Shown: positions 43,548 through 53,455, counted from the first letter of the stretch. The stretch is DNA of 64,000 bases from DUML01 sp050949905 (GCA_050949905.1 JBMNGP010000006.1:310001-374000); one strand, 5' to 3'. Numbers and translations: made by a program. The notes: a model not told the origin generated them from the sequence alone.

Positions 43548-46223
43548 TTATGAAATACCTTTTTCTTCTCTTTTATAACATTTTCGAATAACTTTGGCCA
43601 AATTCTGTAGTATATCCAAAAACGCACCTGTCGGACAGAATCCCACACACCACAATCTTCGAAACAAAAAAGCGGATGCAAGCGCAGCGAAAAGAATATA
43701 CCACAAATAACTTTCTGCTTTCAAATCTAAGCCAAAGGCTACGCCAAATGGCTCATAATTTATCGCGGTAGCTTTAGTGGTTATCACCGCTCCCATCAGG
43801 ACCGCAAATAATAACACCTTGCGTAACCCGACCAGCCAAATACGCGCTTTTCTCAACGGAATGTTTTTACCGCTTATTTTATAAGCCGCTTCTTGCAGTC
43901 CGCAAAACGGGCAAACGATCATACATCCAACCGCAAAAATCTTGGTTATGCCATTCCCAAGTGTATTTACTCCATCTTAGGTATTCATAATTTTTTTCAG
44001 AATAAACAAAAACACCTCAATGTCTCCTTTAACCTCAACAGTATTTTTAGCATGCTAGTCTATAACCGTTTACTTTTCCCTGCATCTAAAAAGAAAGCTT
44101 ACGAAAGTAAAAATATTTTTTTTGAATCATTTAACTTTTCCTTAGATGATGTATACCGCGCACTTGACCATTTTGCCACATATTCTGAACAACTCCAGAA
44201 ACATCTCCACGAAAAAGTCTCTATGCTAATCGGACGTGATGGACAACTAGGTTATTACGATGTTACAAATTACTATTTTGAAATCCCCTATAACGATGAA
44301 AATGAGTATGATGAACAAGGCAACCTTAAGAAAAAAGGATTGCGTCAAAAAGGTCCTTCAAAGGAGCATCGACCAGATCCGATTGTCCAAATGGGACTTC
44401 TGATGGATTCCAATGGCATTCCAATGGCATTTAATACTTTCTCAGGTGGCGAAAGTGAAAAAACTTCACTAATTCCAATCATTCGCAGGGTTAAGAAGAA
44501 TTATGCACTCAAACGAATTGTCGTCGTTGCAGACCGGGGTCTTAATACCAGCGATAATACTGCCCTCTTGGCGGGCATTAACAACGATGATTCTCAGGGC
44601 CATGACGGCTATGTTTACGGACAAAGCGTTCTTGGCGCGGATAAAGAGTTCAAAGAATGGGTGCTCAGTACTGATGGTTATTTGCAAACTAAAGAGATCG
44701 ACAAGCACGGTGCAGAAATCCTGTTCACTCATAAATCAAGAGTTTATGCCAAGACAATCCAGCTTAAAGATAAAAAAGGTTCGCGTTCCAAAAAGATGAC
44801 AGTCTACCAAAAACAAATGGTATACTTCTCTCAAAAGTATGCCGATAAGCAAAAGAAAGAGCGAGAACTGGTGCTTTCAAAGGCAAAAGATCTGATTGCT
44901 AATCCGGGTAGATATACCAGAGCAACCAGCGTTGGGGCTGCAGGGTACATAAAAAATATACAGTTCGTAAAAGGCACAGGTGAAATTTCGGACGGAATCA
45001 AGATGTACCTGGACTATGAAAAAATTGAAGAGGAAGAAAAATACGATGGATACTACGCCATCGTAACAAGCGAAAAACACCTCACAGACAAAGAAATTCG
45101 TGATATCTACAGAGGTTTATGGGAAATCGAGGAGTCTTTTAAAGTAATCAAGAGTGAATTTAAGGCAAGGCCAGTACATCTTCGGCTTGAGAACCATATC
45201 AAGGCTCACTTCCTCATTTGCTTTGTTTCTCTCTTGATTATACGGGTGTTGGAGTATCTGATGGATAAAAAGTATTCCATCAAACAAATACGCAACAGCT
45301 TAATTCAGTATTCCTGCTCACATCTTGACCAAAACTACTACCTTTTTGACTATAGAGATGATGTCCTTAAAGCAGCAGAAAAAATTTTCGATCTTAACCT
45401 TGGTAATAAAATCATGGCTACACAAATAGATGCAGTATAAATTTTTGCCTGTAAGAAAAATGGGTAAAATAACACCTGCCAGAACGATATAAAATAACAA
45501 GTTACTTTTGGGTGAAGGAAAATATCCTAAAAGTAATGAAGAGAAGTGGACAACAGACAGCGATCTGTTCAGCCAAAATCCGAGAATAAAAGTACTGGCT
45601 CCTAAAAGTATTAAACGATACTTTCGAAGTTTTCTAACCTTGTAAATAACAAAGCTCATAGCAAACAGTAAGATAGCCGCAACTTCTTTAATACCAAATT
45701 GCCATTCGACCACTGGCTGTTCCGGATTCAGATGAAACGCCGCACGCGCTATACTGTGTGCACTCTCCCTTACGGCTTCACTGATGGCACGACCGGACAA
45801 AGTTGCGCCGGTTATGGCATCTAAGTCCTGATTTAGCATCAATATGCTGCTAACGGATAAATTCTCATATTGTTTATAATATCCGCCGGCAGCCAGGCGC
45901 ATTAAAAAGGTAGGAGTCTCATTGTGCTCCAGGATTACAGGTTCTCTCAATTTGCCCGAAGGATCAGCGATTGTTCCGACCAACATCGGACCACCATAGC
46001 CAATATGAGAACTCAAACCGACATAAGCGATAAGCTCACCGGTTGCATCGAGCGCTTGGGCCGTTCTGTCGGTCATCATCTCGAACCTTCCTGCTTCCGG
46101 TATTAATTGTTTAAACAGTTTGGCCATAACTTCTTCATCCATCTTGCTTTGATTGATTCCGTATATATAGCCCCCTATTAAAAAGATGATAGCCACCCCT
46201 GTGATAATCCACCTTTTTTGCAT
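43548..46223 (-). pseudogene. rdhC: rdhC interrupted by a transposase insertion
   Basis: RdhC/PceC-like membrane flavoprotein. The 5' part (46223 to 45426) encodes a signal anchor, an FMN-binding domain with the flavinylation motif GATLSG (TGATLSGRAI), and helices up to GKNLYCIY. The 3' part (43916 to 43548) resumes VCPFCGLQEAAYK and ends with the second CxxxCP-type motif CVGFCPTGAFLD. Comparison with the intact paralog at 53445 shows that no residue is missing at the break, so a clean insertion split the gene. Its product was probably an electron-transfer or maturation partner of RdhA; as it stands only a truncated form ending in foreign residues (to 45318) can be made. Confidence 0.85.
43917..45425 (+). 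mobile_element. IS1634-like transposase segment inserted in rdhC
   Basis: About 1.5 kb carrying a DDE transposase frame (coding up to 45440, since the last codons are rdhC antisense). Catalytic segments are seen: YYDVTNYYFE, VVADRGLNT and YRGLWEIEESFKVIKSEF. Compared with IS1634/IS4-superfamily enzymes the first 90 or so residues are lacking (the homology begins at KNLGY) and the C-terminus is short. I could not find terminal inverted repeats or a target duplication. The segment may be a truncated element, or my boundaries may be off by a few bases. Transcription is opposite to rdhC. Confidence 0.75.
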
Positions 46224-46261
46224 TCCCCAAAAGTACCCCCACGAAGTTACTATGAAAATTA

Positions 46262-46594
46262 TCAGACTTCCGAATTGGCTTTCCGCTCAACTGGTTGATC
46301 AACTCTTTGCTTCCCCTTCATATCCCCGAAAAGGAGTCGGAAAAGCGCAACACCGCTGATCGCTAATAATACCAAGAATAAGCCGCCGCCTCGCAGGGCA
46401 GCTCCGGGTTCCCCCTCACCGATTGTTGTTCCGATAAAACCAAAAATAAGTAAAACTGCAAGCAGCCATAGAATTGACAGCGACCATTTCCACCACGCAA
46501 ATTTTTCGTTTTTCTCTTTTAGATAATTGAACAGAGCGTAGATCGCTACCAAAAGGCTGACTATAACCATACTGTTGATAATCAGTTCAAACAT
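46262..46594 (-). CDS. rdhB: RdhB-type membrane anchor of reductive dehalogenase
   Basis: Small membrane protein of 110 residues with three helices (about residues 5-25, 35-58 and 68-90) and the typical acidic GEGEPG loop between helices two and three. It ends in a charged cytoplasmic tail. It follows rdhA by 16 bases. Function in the family: binds the exported catalytic subunit to the outside of the membrane, probably linking it to the quinone pool. Confidence 0.9.
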   Translation of the reverse strand: MFELIINSMVIVSLLVAIYALFNYLKEKNEKFAWWKWSLSILWLLAVLLIFGFIGTTIGEGEPGAALRGGGLFLVLLAISGVALFRLLFGDMKGKQRVDQPVERKANSEV

Positions 46595-46610
46595 GCCCTT
46601 ACCTCCATCT

Positions 46611-48113
46611 CTAGCTTTCTTTTAGGAAATCTTTAGATTCAAAGAACCACGGTTTCTTGCCAACGAGTCCGAATTCACGTGAACCTTCCTGATAATGATA
46701 ATGTTCCGGCGTATTCTCTCCATAGAAAGCCTTCTCCATCCAGGTCAAGCCTTTAGCTGTCACACCGGTGCGGTCGCGTATCGCGATATCCCTGGCAGTG
46801 GTATGCAGCCAGTTAGACTTTTTGGAAAATGGACACACTGCAAGACAAACGCGGCAACCTCCATTGGGAACTGACAGCCAGAAATTGTGACAGGTGGAAG
46901 CATTGATGTACCAACCGTCATAACCACGGCCATTGATCTCCTTAGGCCCGTCGAAGGATATAGACCCGCTTGGACACTGCTCCGCACAGATCTTACAGTT
47001 CATGCAGAACTTTCGCACACCGATATCAATTGGTTTATCGGGCTCTAATGGCAGGTTAGTCACAACCATACTCGGACGGAAATTCGGCCCAAACTCCGGT
47101 GTTATGACAACTCCTAACCGTCCCTGCTCTCCCACTCCGGCAGCCACCATATGCGGAGGCATAATAAACTCATAACGAGCGTGAGGGGAGTTTTCTCTAG
47201 CAGGATAACCAAGCCTTTTCAAGAATTCGGACATTCTGGCCGCATATACACTGGAGTTTCCATAACCTTCCATCGTATGGAAAAAGATAGGGGCTCCTTC
47301 GCGCGTCTCCCACGAAAGGGGGTGACCCATAATAATTCCATATTGCCAGTGCTCCGGAATCTCGATGGATTCCCCGCGTTTGTAACCGCGAATATTGTCT
47401 GGAGCCCGCTCATAACTCCATTCCGGATTCAGTTTGACAATGCGTACGATTGGTGAGCCAAATAAGGTTCCGATTTTTTTGATCAACCTGCTCATTTCTT
47501 TAGGATCCTTCACCTCATACCTTTTTGCGGCTACACCTTGGAAATCGCTATCCTTGGAAGAAACCCTGGAAACATGGTAGCCAATATGCACACTCTGCGC
47601 CCAGGCGTAAGCGTTTGCTATAGCAATATCGAAAGCAGCTTCAGTGTTGATCCTCTTGGAAAACGGCTGAATTTCCAAGATATGCCTCAAATCTTCCGCA
47701 AAATAGTTCCAACCGTCCCGATCAAGGATGCCCTGATAGAATTCGACCAAACCTTTATCTTTAATAACACTTAAAGGTGTTTTCTCCAGATTGTTTACAT
47801 CTACTACGGTTTTGAGATAATCTTCAAAATTCATTCCTGGAGGTACGTCAAAAGCCTGACTTAAGGTTGACCTGCGGAGCATCGTATCAGCGTACATCTC
47901 CACTCGTTTTGGTGTACCTACCTTATTAAATGGAAGATGATCAATTTCAAACGGAGTGCGGTCAAAAAGTGTACCAGGAATAACGCTTTCCCTCTCCCAA
48001 CCAGTGTTGGTATAAGGGTCAATCCCGTTCAGATAGCCTGTAATACCGGCAGACGCCGCGCCTGTCGCCACCGCCGCTATCCCCGCGAGCTTAAAAAATT
48101 CTCTTCGTTCCAT
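46611..48113 (-). CDS. rdhA: Reductive dehalogenase catalytic subunit
   Basis: Corrinoid iron-sulfur enzyme that removes halogen from organohalides during respiration. 500 residues. Tat signal RREFFKLAG (residues 3-11) and a hydrophobic stretch follow. Two cluster sites near the C-terminus: CMNCKICAEQCP (Cys 370, 373, 376, 380) and C408 with CRVCLAVCPF (420, 423, 427). The corrinoid domain lies between. RBS AAGGAGAA is 7 bases before ATG 48113. It is followed by rdhB. I do not recognise it as PceA, CprA, TceA, VcrA or CfrA; the halogenated substrate is unknown. Confidence 0.93.
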   Translation of the reverse strand: MERREFFKLAGIAAVATGAASAGITGYLNGIDPYTNTGWERESVIPGTLFDRTPFEIDHLPFNKVGTPKRVEMYADTMLRRSTLSQAFDVPPGMNFEDYLKTVVDVNNLEKTPLSVIKDKGLVEFYQGILDRDGWNYFAEDLRHILEIQPFSKRINTEAAFDIAIANAYAWAQSVHIGYHVSRVSSKDSDFQGVAAKRYEVKDPKEMSRLIKKIGTLFGSPIVRIVKLNPEWSYERAPDNIRGYKRGESIEIPEHWQYGIIMGHPLSWETREGAPIFFHTMEGYGNSSVYAARMSEFLKRLGYPARENSPHARYEFIMPPHMVAAGVGEQGRLGVVITPEFGPNFRPSMVVTNLPLEPDKPIDIGVRKFCMNCKICAEQCPSGSISFDGPKEINGRGYDGWYINASTCHNFWLSVPNGGCRVCLAVCPFSKKSNWLHTTARDIAIRDRTGVTAKGLTWMEKAFYGENTPEHYHYQEGSREFGLVGKKPWFFESKDFLKES

Positions 48114-48295
48114 ATCTTCTTCTCCTTAAAATTTCATATATTTTTTCGTTTGGAATCACTTCCCTAAATGTTTTTAATCCCTCTACCCTCCCTTCGATCA
48201 TTAATTTGATTATTCTTTTTTCACCTCCGCAAATTCATTAGAATTATTCATATTCTTTATCAAGTATATTTTTATTCATTTTGACAATTTGGATA

Positions 48296-48309
48296 TTAGC
48301 TAGACTTAA
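48296..48309. promoter_or_regulatory. Candidate RdhK-binding motif upstream of rdhA
   Basis: TTAGCTAGACTTAA, followed by AGATTGAGAAAAT, matches over about 28 positions the sequence at 51086 (TTAGCATAGACTTAA and onward). It lies about 185 bases upstream of rdhA, beside a TTGTCA that could be a -35 element on the minus strand. The rest of the 48114-48340 gap is A/T-rich. Confidence 0.4.
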
Positions 48310-48340
48310 GATTGAGAAAATTATTTCAAGATAAGAAGAC

Positions 48341-50217
48341 ATCGAGTAGGAGGAGGCGGCTAGCCTCCGTCCTCTCACACCACCTAGCATGCGGGTCCGC
48401 ACTAGGCGGTTCCTAAAGGTTCACGAATTTCCAAATAACGATGAAGCAGACTCTTTAGCCCTTGACGTTCCCAATAGGAATTGTTGAGGGCATTATTTGT
48501 GTTTCGGGACATTTCCCATGCCCCTCGTCGAGAGTTTGCCATCATGAACACAATCCAGTCTGGCAGACCTAAGGCGCGGAGTTCCCGGATTCGTGTTCGC
48601 ACTCTTTTCCACTGTTTCCACAGGCACATGCGCAGTCTTCTGCGTATCCATGCGTCCAATTTTTCACAGTGACTTTTAGCCGCGGCCAGTTTAAAGTATC
48701 CTATCCATCCCATGAGATATTGATTCAATTTGTGGATTCGCTCAGACATCGACATCGGTCTTGTCCGACTGGTTATTTCCCGAATCTTTTCTTTGAATCG
48801 TTCTATCGTCTTGGGGGCCAGGCGAATCGTCGCTTGGCGATTGGGTAGAAAGCTAAACCCGAGAAATTTTCGGTTCCACGGTCTATCTACAGCACTTTTC
48901 TCTCGATTTACTCTGAGTTTTAACTTCCCCTCTACAAATTGAATGACCGATTTCATTACCCGTTCTCCGGCTCGCTTGCTCTTGACGAAGATGTTACAGT
49001 CATCGGCATAACGCACAAAGCGATGTCCTCTTTTGGTTAACTCCTGGTCTAGGTCATCCAGTAAGATGTTCGCCAGCAGCAGACTTAAGGGGCCTCCTTG
49101 AGGGGTTCCTTCGACTGTCTCTTTTGTCACTCCGTTTTCCATGACTCCGGCATTAAGGTATCCTCGGATAAGTTTTAGGACTCTTTTATCCTTAACTTTT
49201 CGGGCTACTCTCGCCATGAGGATGTCATGGTTCACTCGGTCAAAGAACTTTTCCAAGTCCATGTCCACGACATAGCGATATCCTTCTTGGATGTAGGCCT
49301 GAGCTTGTTTGACTGCGTCGTGGGCCCGTTTGCCAGGCCGGAAACCAAAGCTGTTCGGAGAGAAATACGGGTCAAATATTGGGGTCATCACTTGGAGTAG
49401 GGCTTGCTGGATGAGCCGGTCCATTACGGTGGGGATGCCTAACAAGCGGACACCGCCTCCGGGTTTGGGGATTTCCACCCGTCTGACAGGTGCTGGCTTG
49501 TAGGTTCCCGTCAGGAGTTCTGCTTTGACAGTGTCCCAGCACTCCCACAAGTGAGCTTTTAAGTCTTTTACCGTCACTCCGTCGATGCCGGGCGCTCCTC
49601 CGTTTTGTACCACTCGCCGGTAGGCAAGTCGAAGATTGTTTCGTTCTAGCATTCTATCCAGCAAATCGCCTTGGTCTTCGCGAGATGAGTGGTCTACTTG
49701 TGCCGACGATGAGCTCGGCGCTCCGACATACCCTTGCGGCTTCACCGCTACTTTCTGCCGTAAGCCTTCATATGAAGTTGGCTGCTTTCGTTGCTCATCA
49801 TGCGAACGCATAGGCTCATCTCTCCTTTAAGTTCGGTCCTTCCGGTTTCCGCCGTCGCTTACTCCCGTACTATGACCTCTGCTGACTTCTGCAGATTCAG
49901 CGCACCCTTTCGAGTGCGGTTACGAAGTAACTTCGCGTTTCCTGCAGACCTCCCCAGATAAGAACGTTATCTTTCTGCCCGCGCTTGCCCAAGTATACTG
50001 CCATAACTCTTGGCGGCTTTGGATTTAATCTTGTTATGGAGACTCATCCAGTTATGACAGCCTCAAATTGGGTTCGTGTACCTCAAGCCGTGCATTTGCC
50101 TTAAACTTCCTTCAGATTCCGCCTCACGACGGACACCCTTGTTCTCGGCTACGGTAGGCGCTCGCCAGCCCCCGTTCCGGACTTTCACCGTATAGATAAC
50201 GCCCATGCTGGGCGTAC
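48341..50217 (-). mobile_element. Group II intron 1, between rdhK and rdhA
   Basis: On the minus strand the intron begins GTACGCCC (50217) and ends CTACTCGAT (48341). Domain V is clear at 48371-48413: ACCGCC...GGUGGU stem with the CGCA/UGCG-type tip. The 5' RNA part (49812-50217) holds no gene. A reverse transcriptase without HNH domain is encoded within (48402-49811); its stop is inside domain V. The element sits only 5 bases after the T-tract of the rdhK terminator, which is the site preference of class C introns. Confidence 0.8.
48402..49811 (-). CDS. ltrA: Group II intron reverse transcriptase/maturase 1
   Basis: 469 residues. RT blocks include GAPGIDGVTVKDLK, PQGGPLSLLLANI (normally SPLLANI) and the catalytic YADD in FVRYADDCNIF. 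The maturase X domain follows (WIGYFKLAAAKSHCEKLDAWI). There is no C-terminal zinc-finger/HNH endonuclease. It enables splicing and retrohoming of the intron that contains it. About 50% similar to the enzyme at 60792. Confidence 0.92.
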   Translation of the reverse strand: MRSHDEQRKQPTSYEGLRQKVAVKPQGYVGAPSSSSAQVDHSSREDQGDLLDRMLERNNLRLAYRRVVQNGGAPGIDGVTVKDLKAHLWECWDTVKAELLTGTYKPAPVRRVEIPKPGGGVRLLGIPTVMDRLIQQALLQVMTPIFDPYFSPNSFGFRPGKRAHDAVKQAQAYIQEGYRYVVDMDLEKFFDRVNHDILMARVARKVKDKRVLKLIRGYLNAGVMENGVTKETVEGTPQGGPLSLLLANILLDDLDQELTKRGHRFVRYADDCNIFVKSKRAGERVMKSVIQFVEGKLKLRVNREKSAVDRPWNRKFLGFSFLPNRQATIRLAPKTIERFKEKIREITSRTRPMSMSERIHKLNQYLMGWIGYFKLAAAKSHCEKLDAWIRRRLRMCLWKQWKRVRTRIRELRALGLPDWIVFMMANSRRGAWEMSRNTNNALNNSYWERQGLKSLLHRYLEIREPLGTA

Positions 50218-50221
50218 ATAA

Positions 50222-50275
50222 ATAAAAAGAACCTATAGATATTGGCTCTTTTTGTAAGTGTCCGTTCTATAGGTT
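50222..50275 (-). terminator. Terminator of the CprK-like regulator gene
   Basis: AACCTATAGA (50275-50266, minus strand) pairs with TCTATAGGTT (50239-50230) across a 26-base loop, followed by CTTTTTATTT. It lies 25 bases past the regulator stop; the group II intron is inserted immediately behind it. Confidence 0.75.
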
Positions 50276-50299
50276 TCCATTATATTTTGGGGGTAGCCC

Positions 50300-50979
50300 C
50301 TAGTATTTTATGTTCTCATTCACTAAGGCTTTAAGCCTGTCCAAATCTTTAACCGTGATCTTGTTTGTAGTCTTATACAGGATGTTCTCTCTTTTCAACC
50401 AACGAAAAATTTTACTGATTGTCACATAGTGTACTCCGGTTATTTCTGAAATGGACTTTTGCGCTAACCGAATATTAATTTCATAAACATTCCCGACTGG
50501 TTTACCTTCACTAAGGCAGAGTTCCTGGAGCAGCCGCAGAACCCGGGCCGACGGATTATATAGGGCCATCTCTTTGGCCTCATTCATAAAATGAAAACAT
50601 TTTGATGAATAGTTTACTATAAACTCGTAAATTATTTCTTCATCCTGCCTGAAGATAAAAAAAGCTGTTCTTTGGTAAAAAAACAGACAGTACTATTCTC
50701 TTCTGAAACGACATGAACAAAACAATTCTCAGATGGAAATAACCTATCCACGATAGAATGTCTGCCTGCCGTGTACATTGATTTTTGCTTACCGTCATCA
50801 TTAAGAAAGCTTACACTCAGTTTTCCTGCAAGGACATAGATCACCTTATGAATTTTTTCTCCAGGCAATACGACAGTATCCCCTTTTTGAAAACCACGAA
50901 CATTTCCAATAAAAGCATAATCACGCAGCTTTTTTATTGGATGAAAAGAATCAGGAACAATTTTGGGATTATCTTGCAT
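50300..50979 (-). pseudogene. rdhK: CprK-like CRP/FNR regulator with A7 frameshift
   Basis: Regulator of organohalide respiration of the CprK type. The N-terminal effector domain (IVPDSFHPIKKLRDYAFIGN; VIYVLAGKLSVSFLNDDGKQK) runs from ATG 50979 to about 50660. There the frame leaves the homology and stops at 50632. In the other frame the protein continues without loss (IFRQDEEIIYEFIVNYSS, then MALYNPSARVLRLLQELC and the helix-turn-helix SISEITGVHYVTISKIF) to 50300. The slip falls at a run of seven A on the plus strand (50657-50663). Repaired length is about 226 residues, as in CprK. It could be an error, a phase-variable tract or true inactivation. Confidence 0.85.
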
Positions 50980-51085
50980 AAAAAGTCATCCTTCCAATAC
51001 TATTAGACCAAAACCTGATAGTAGTACAAAGAATGAGATTGGTAATATTCCAGATTAAGCATAAATCAGAAAATGAAAATCTTTT

Positions 51086-51100
51086 TTAGCATAGACTTAA
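51086..51100. promoter_or_regulatory. Candidate RdhK-binding motif upstream of rdhK
   Basis: TTAGCATAGACTTAA, located 107 bases upstream of the rdhK start and directly in front of the decayed second regulator. It is the best-conserved copy of the motif also seen at 43319, 43344, 48296 and (as a palindrome) 56762. Confidence 0.45.
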
Positions 51101-51556
51101 TATTGAAAAGATCATCTGTATACTTGAGGAAGGAAGTATTTTTCTGGAATCAAATGTTCTTTTTAATATTCCTGCTTTTACTTATTTTAAAACAACCGAA
51201 GCTACCAAAATAATTTATGTGAATAGAAAAGACCTTTTGGCTTTACTGGCAGAAGACCTAGAGGTGACACTATTTATCATAGAATCCCTTACAAACAAAT
51301 TTTATTCATTTTTTATCATGTTGAGGAATTACTGTTTCATGATTCGGAATGGAGAATCTGTAATCTGTTTTCAACATTTGCCGATAACTTCGGAGTACAA
51401 GAAGAAACCAAAATCAAGCTGAATATTAAAATCAGTCAGCAGTTTATTAGTAACATCCTAAGTATGAATAGAATAACGTCTGCAAGAATTATCAGAAAGC
51501 TAAAGAAATTAAGATTGATTGAACAAACAGACGGTTATTATTATATTAAGACCTAA
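51096..51556 (+). pseudogene. Remnant of a second CRP/FNR-type regulator
   Basis: Reading from about 51096, LNIEKIICILEEGSIFLESN and PAFTYFKTTEATKIIYVNRK show the second half of a cyclic-nucleotide-type domain. A frame change near 51335 is needed to continue with ICNLFSTFADNFGVQEETKI and SQQFISNILSMNRITSARII, a helix-turn-helix, ending TAA 51556. The first 60-70 residues are missing. It points away from rdhK and is best seen as a degraded regulator of the same family, not as a working gene. Confidence 0.65.
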
Positions 51557-51596
51557 AGGGTTTGAGAGATTACCAGGCAACTTTGGAAACATAACA

Positions 51597-53180
51597 TTAC
51601 CAAACAACAGGCCCTTGGCTCAATACTATTCCTTCCGTACCAATCACTAATGTAGCAATGGAAGCAGCATTCTTTAACGCTGTACAGGTGACTTTGACAG
51701 GATCCACAATTCCACTTTCCAACATGTTCATGAAGGTGTCGTCCAGCGCATTATACCCATACCCCTCAGGCAATTCGCGTATTCTATCCACGACAGCATC
51801 CGCGTTGCACCCGGCATTGTAGGCAATCTGCCAAGCCGGTACTTCCAACGCTTTTTGCACAATCCGCAAACCTGCTTCCGCTTCTGGTTCATCCAGACTG
51901 ATTGCTGCCAGAGCAAAACTTGCTCCTAGCAAAGCAGTCCCCCCGCCTGGAACGATACCTTCAGCAATCGCCGCCCGGACAGCGTTGACAGCATCCTCGA
52001 TCCGGTCTTTCTTCTCCAGGAGTTCCAAGCGAGTAACCGCGCCCACCTCGATAACCGCCACACCTCCCTGCAACCAGCCCAGTCTTTCTTCAAGCTTATC
52101 CTTGCGCCAACCGGGAAGGCGGGACTCATATTCCTGACGGACTTGCGCGCAACGGCTGGCAATTTCCCGCTTGTCACCCAGTCCTCCAATAATGGTTGTG
52201 CTGTTATTATCTGCGTAAACTTTTTCCGCCCTTCCTAAATGTTCCTCCCGAATTTCTTCCAGATTTATTCCCGTCTCTTCGGAAATAACCATGCCACCGG
52301 TAATAACCGCGATATCCTGCAAGTATTCCTTACGGCGGTCCCCATAACCAGGAGTCTGCACCGCAACAACATTCATGGTTCCTTTTTGTTTATTGGAAAG
52401 GAAAAGCGCCAGGAGGTCAACAGCAAGATCCTCCGCGATGATCAACAGAGGCTTTTGGCTTTTAACAATCAGCTGCAGGATAGAAAAGATCTCATCAATA
52501 TAGCTGATCTTACCGTCCACAATTAAAATATAAGGCTTCTCTAAGAACTCTTCTTTTTTCTCCCAGGACTTGACGATTTTTGGAGTGAAACATCCTTTAT
52601 TAAACTTTAATCCTTCAACAAACTTCAACCTAGTTTGCAGCGCCTTGCCTTCCTCCACCGAGATAACTCCCTGAAATCCGACTTTTCCAATAGCTTCGGC
52701 GAGCAAGCGCCCAATTTCCAGATTGCCCGAGGAAATAGCTCCGACCTGGGCGACCTGAGCCAGCTCTGATATTCTGACCGCTCTGCTTTCAATGACCTGG
52801 ACGGCGCTTTCGATCCCTTTTTCCATGCCTTGAATCAGGAAAGTGGGGCTCATCCCAGCTGCAATAGCTTTCAAGCCTTCCCGGATCATGGCCTGGGCTA
52901 GGATAATGGACGTCGTTGTTCCGTCTCCGACACTGTCGTTGGTCTTTTCCGAAACTTCCTTGATGATTTGACAACCCAGATCCTGAAAGCGATTATGTAC
53001 AGAAATAATGGAGGCGATACTGGCTCCATCACTCGTAAGCTTAGGCAGTCCTACCATCGGGTCCAGAGCCACATTGCGTCCCTTGGGACCCAAAGTGACT
53101 TTTACACAGGAAGCAACCAAATCAATTCCGGCAGCGAGGGCTTGCCGGGCCTTTTCGCCGGTTAAGGCAATAGTATCCAT
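51597..53180 (-). CDS. GroEL-like chaperonin, rdh-associated (RdhD/CprD type)
   Basis: Chaperonin paralog of 527 residues from ATG 53180 (MDTIALTGEKARQALAAG). ATP-site segments LGPKGRNVALD, GDGTTTSIILAQA and the catalytic-Asp region EKKDRIEDAVNAVRAA are intact, as is EGIVPGGGTALLGA. The methionine/glycine tail of GroEL is absent. In Desulfitobacterium GroEL-like CprD/CprE lie in dehalogenase operons and are thought to fold RdhA or insert its cofactors; the same role is inferred here. It is the last gene of the operon started at 56698 and lies 18 bases after the small membrane protein gene. Confidence 0.85.
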   Translation of the reverse strand: MDTIALTGEKARQALAAGIDLVASCVKVTLGPKGRNVALDPMVGLPKLTSDGASIASIISVHNRFQDLGCQIIKEVSEKTNDSVGDGTTTSIILAQAMIREGLKAIAAGMSPTFLIQGMEKGIESAVQVIESRAVRISELAQVAQVGAISSGNLEIGRLLAEAIGKVGFQGVISVEEGKALQTRLKFVEGLKFNKGCFTPKIVKSWEKKEEFLEKPYILIVDGKISYIDEIFSILQLIVKSQKPLLIIAEDLAVDLLALFLSNKQKGTMNVVAVQTPGYGDRRKEYLQDIAVITGGMVISEETGINLEEIREEHLGRAEKVYADNNSTTIIGGLGDKREIASRCAQVRQEYESRLPGWRKDKLEERLGWLQGGVAVIEVGAVTRLELLEKKDRIEDAVNAVRAAIAEGIVPGGGTALLGASFALAAISLDEPEAEAGLRIVQKALEVPAWQIAYNAGCNADAVVDRIRELPEGYGYNALDDTFMNMLESGIVDPVKVTCTALKNAASIATLVIGTEGIVLSQGPVVW

Positions 53181-53212
53181 GTTAATACCCCTCATCTTTT
53201 ACTTTTGTTCCC

Positions 53213-53455
53213 TCAAGACTGCAGGTTATCGCAGATAATCAAAATAATCAGCAAAATGCTGAGGGCGTATACCGTCCAAAGAAAGATGGTGGAAGTCTGA
53301 TTTTTTTTCTTTTCCGCCTGTTCGCCTTTCGGGTTAATTTTCGAGCTGATTCCCGGGGTGATTTCTGTATTGATTTCCGGGGCAACTTTCTTTGGTTCTT
53401 TCACTCGCGTCATTGCTTGTCTATTATCTTGTTTGTTTTCCGTTTCAGATTTCAA
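53213..53455 (-). CDS. Small single-helix membrane protein in chaperonin operon
   Basis: 80 residues. A hydrophilic N-terminal part with many Lys, Glu and Pro is followed by one C-terminal transmembrane helix (IFLWTVYALSILLIILII) and a short tail. Start overlaps the rdhC-like stop by 11 bases. No family was recognised. A tail-anchored accessory of the RdhC-like protein or a chaperonin tether is possible. Confidence 0.6.
   Translation of the reverse strand: MKSETENKQDNRQAMTRVKEPKKVAPEINTEITPGISSKINPKGEQAEKKKNQTSTIFLWTVYALSILLIILIICDNLQS

Noticed and set aside
46611..48113. Naming rdhA as pceA, cprA, vcrA or cfrA
   Set aside because: The N-terminal region and cluster-proximal segments do not match those that I recall; substrate naming is not supportable.
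48301..48413. CRISPR-like or tRNA-like structure behind rdhA
   Set aside because: The folded sequence is domain V/VI of the group II intron; no repeat-spacer pattern exists.
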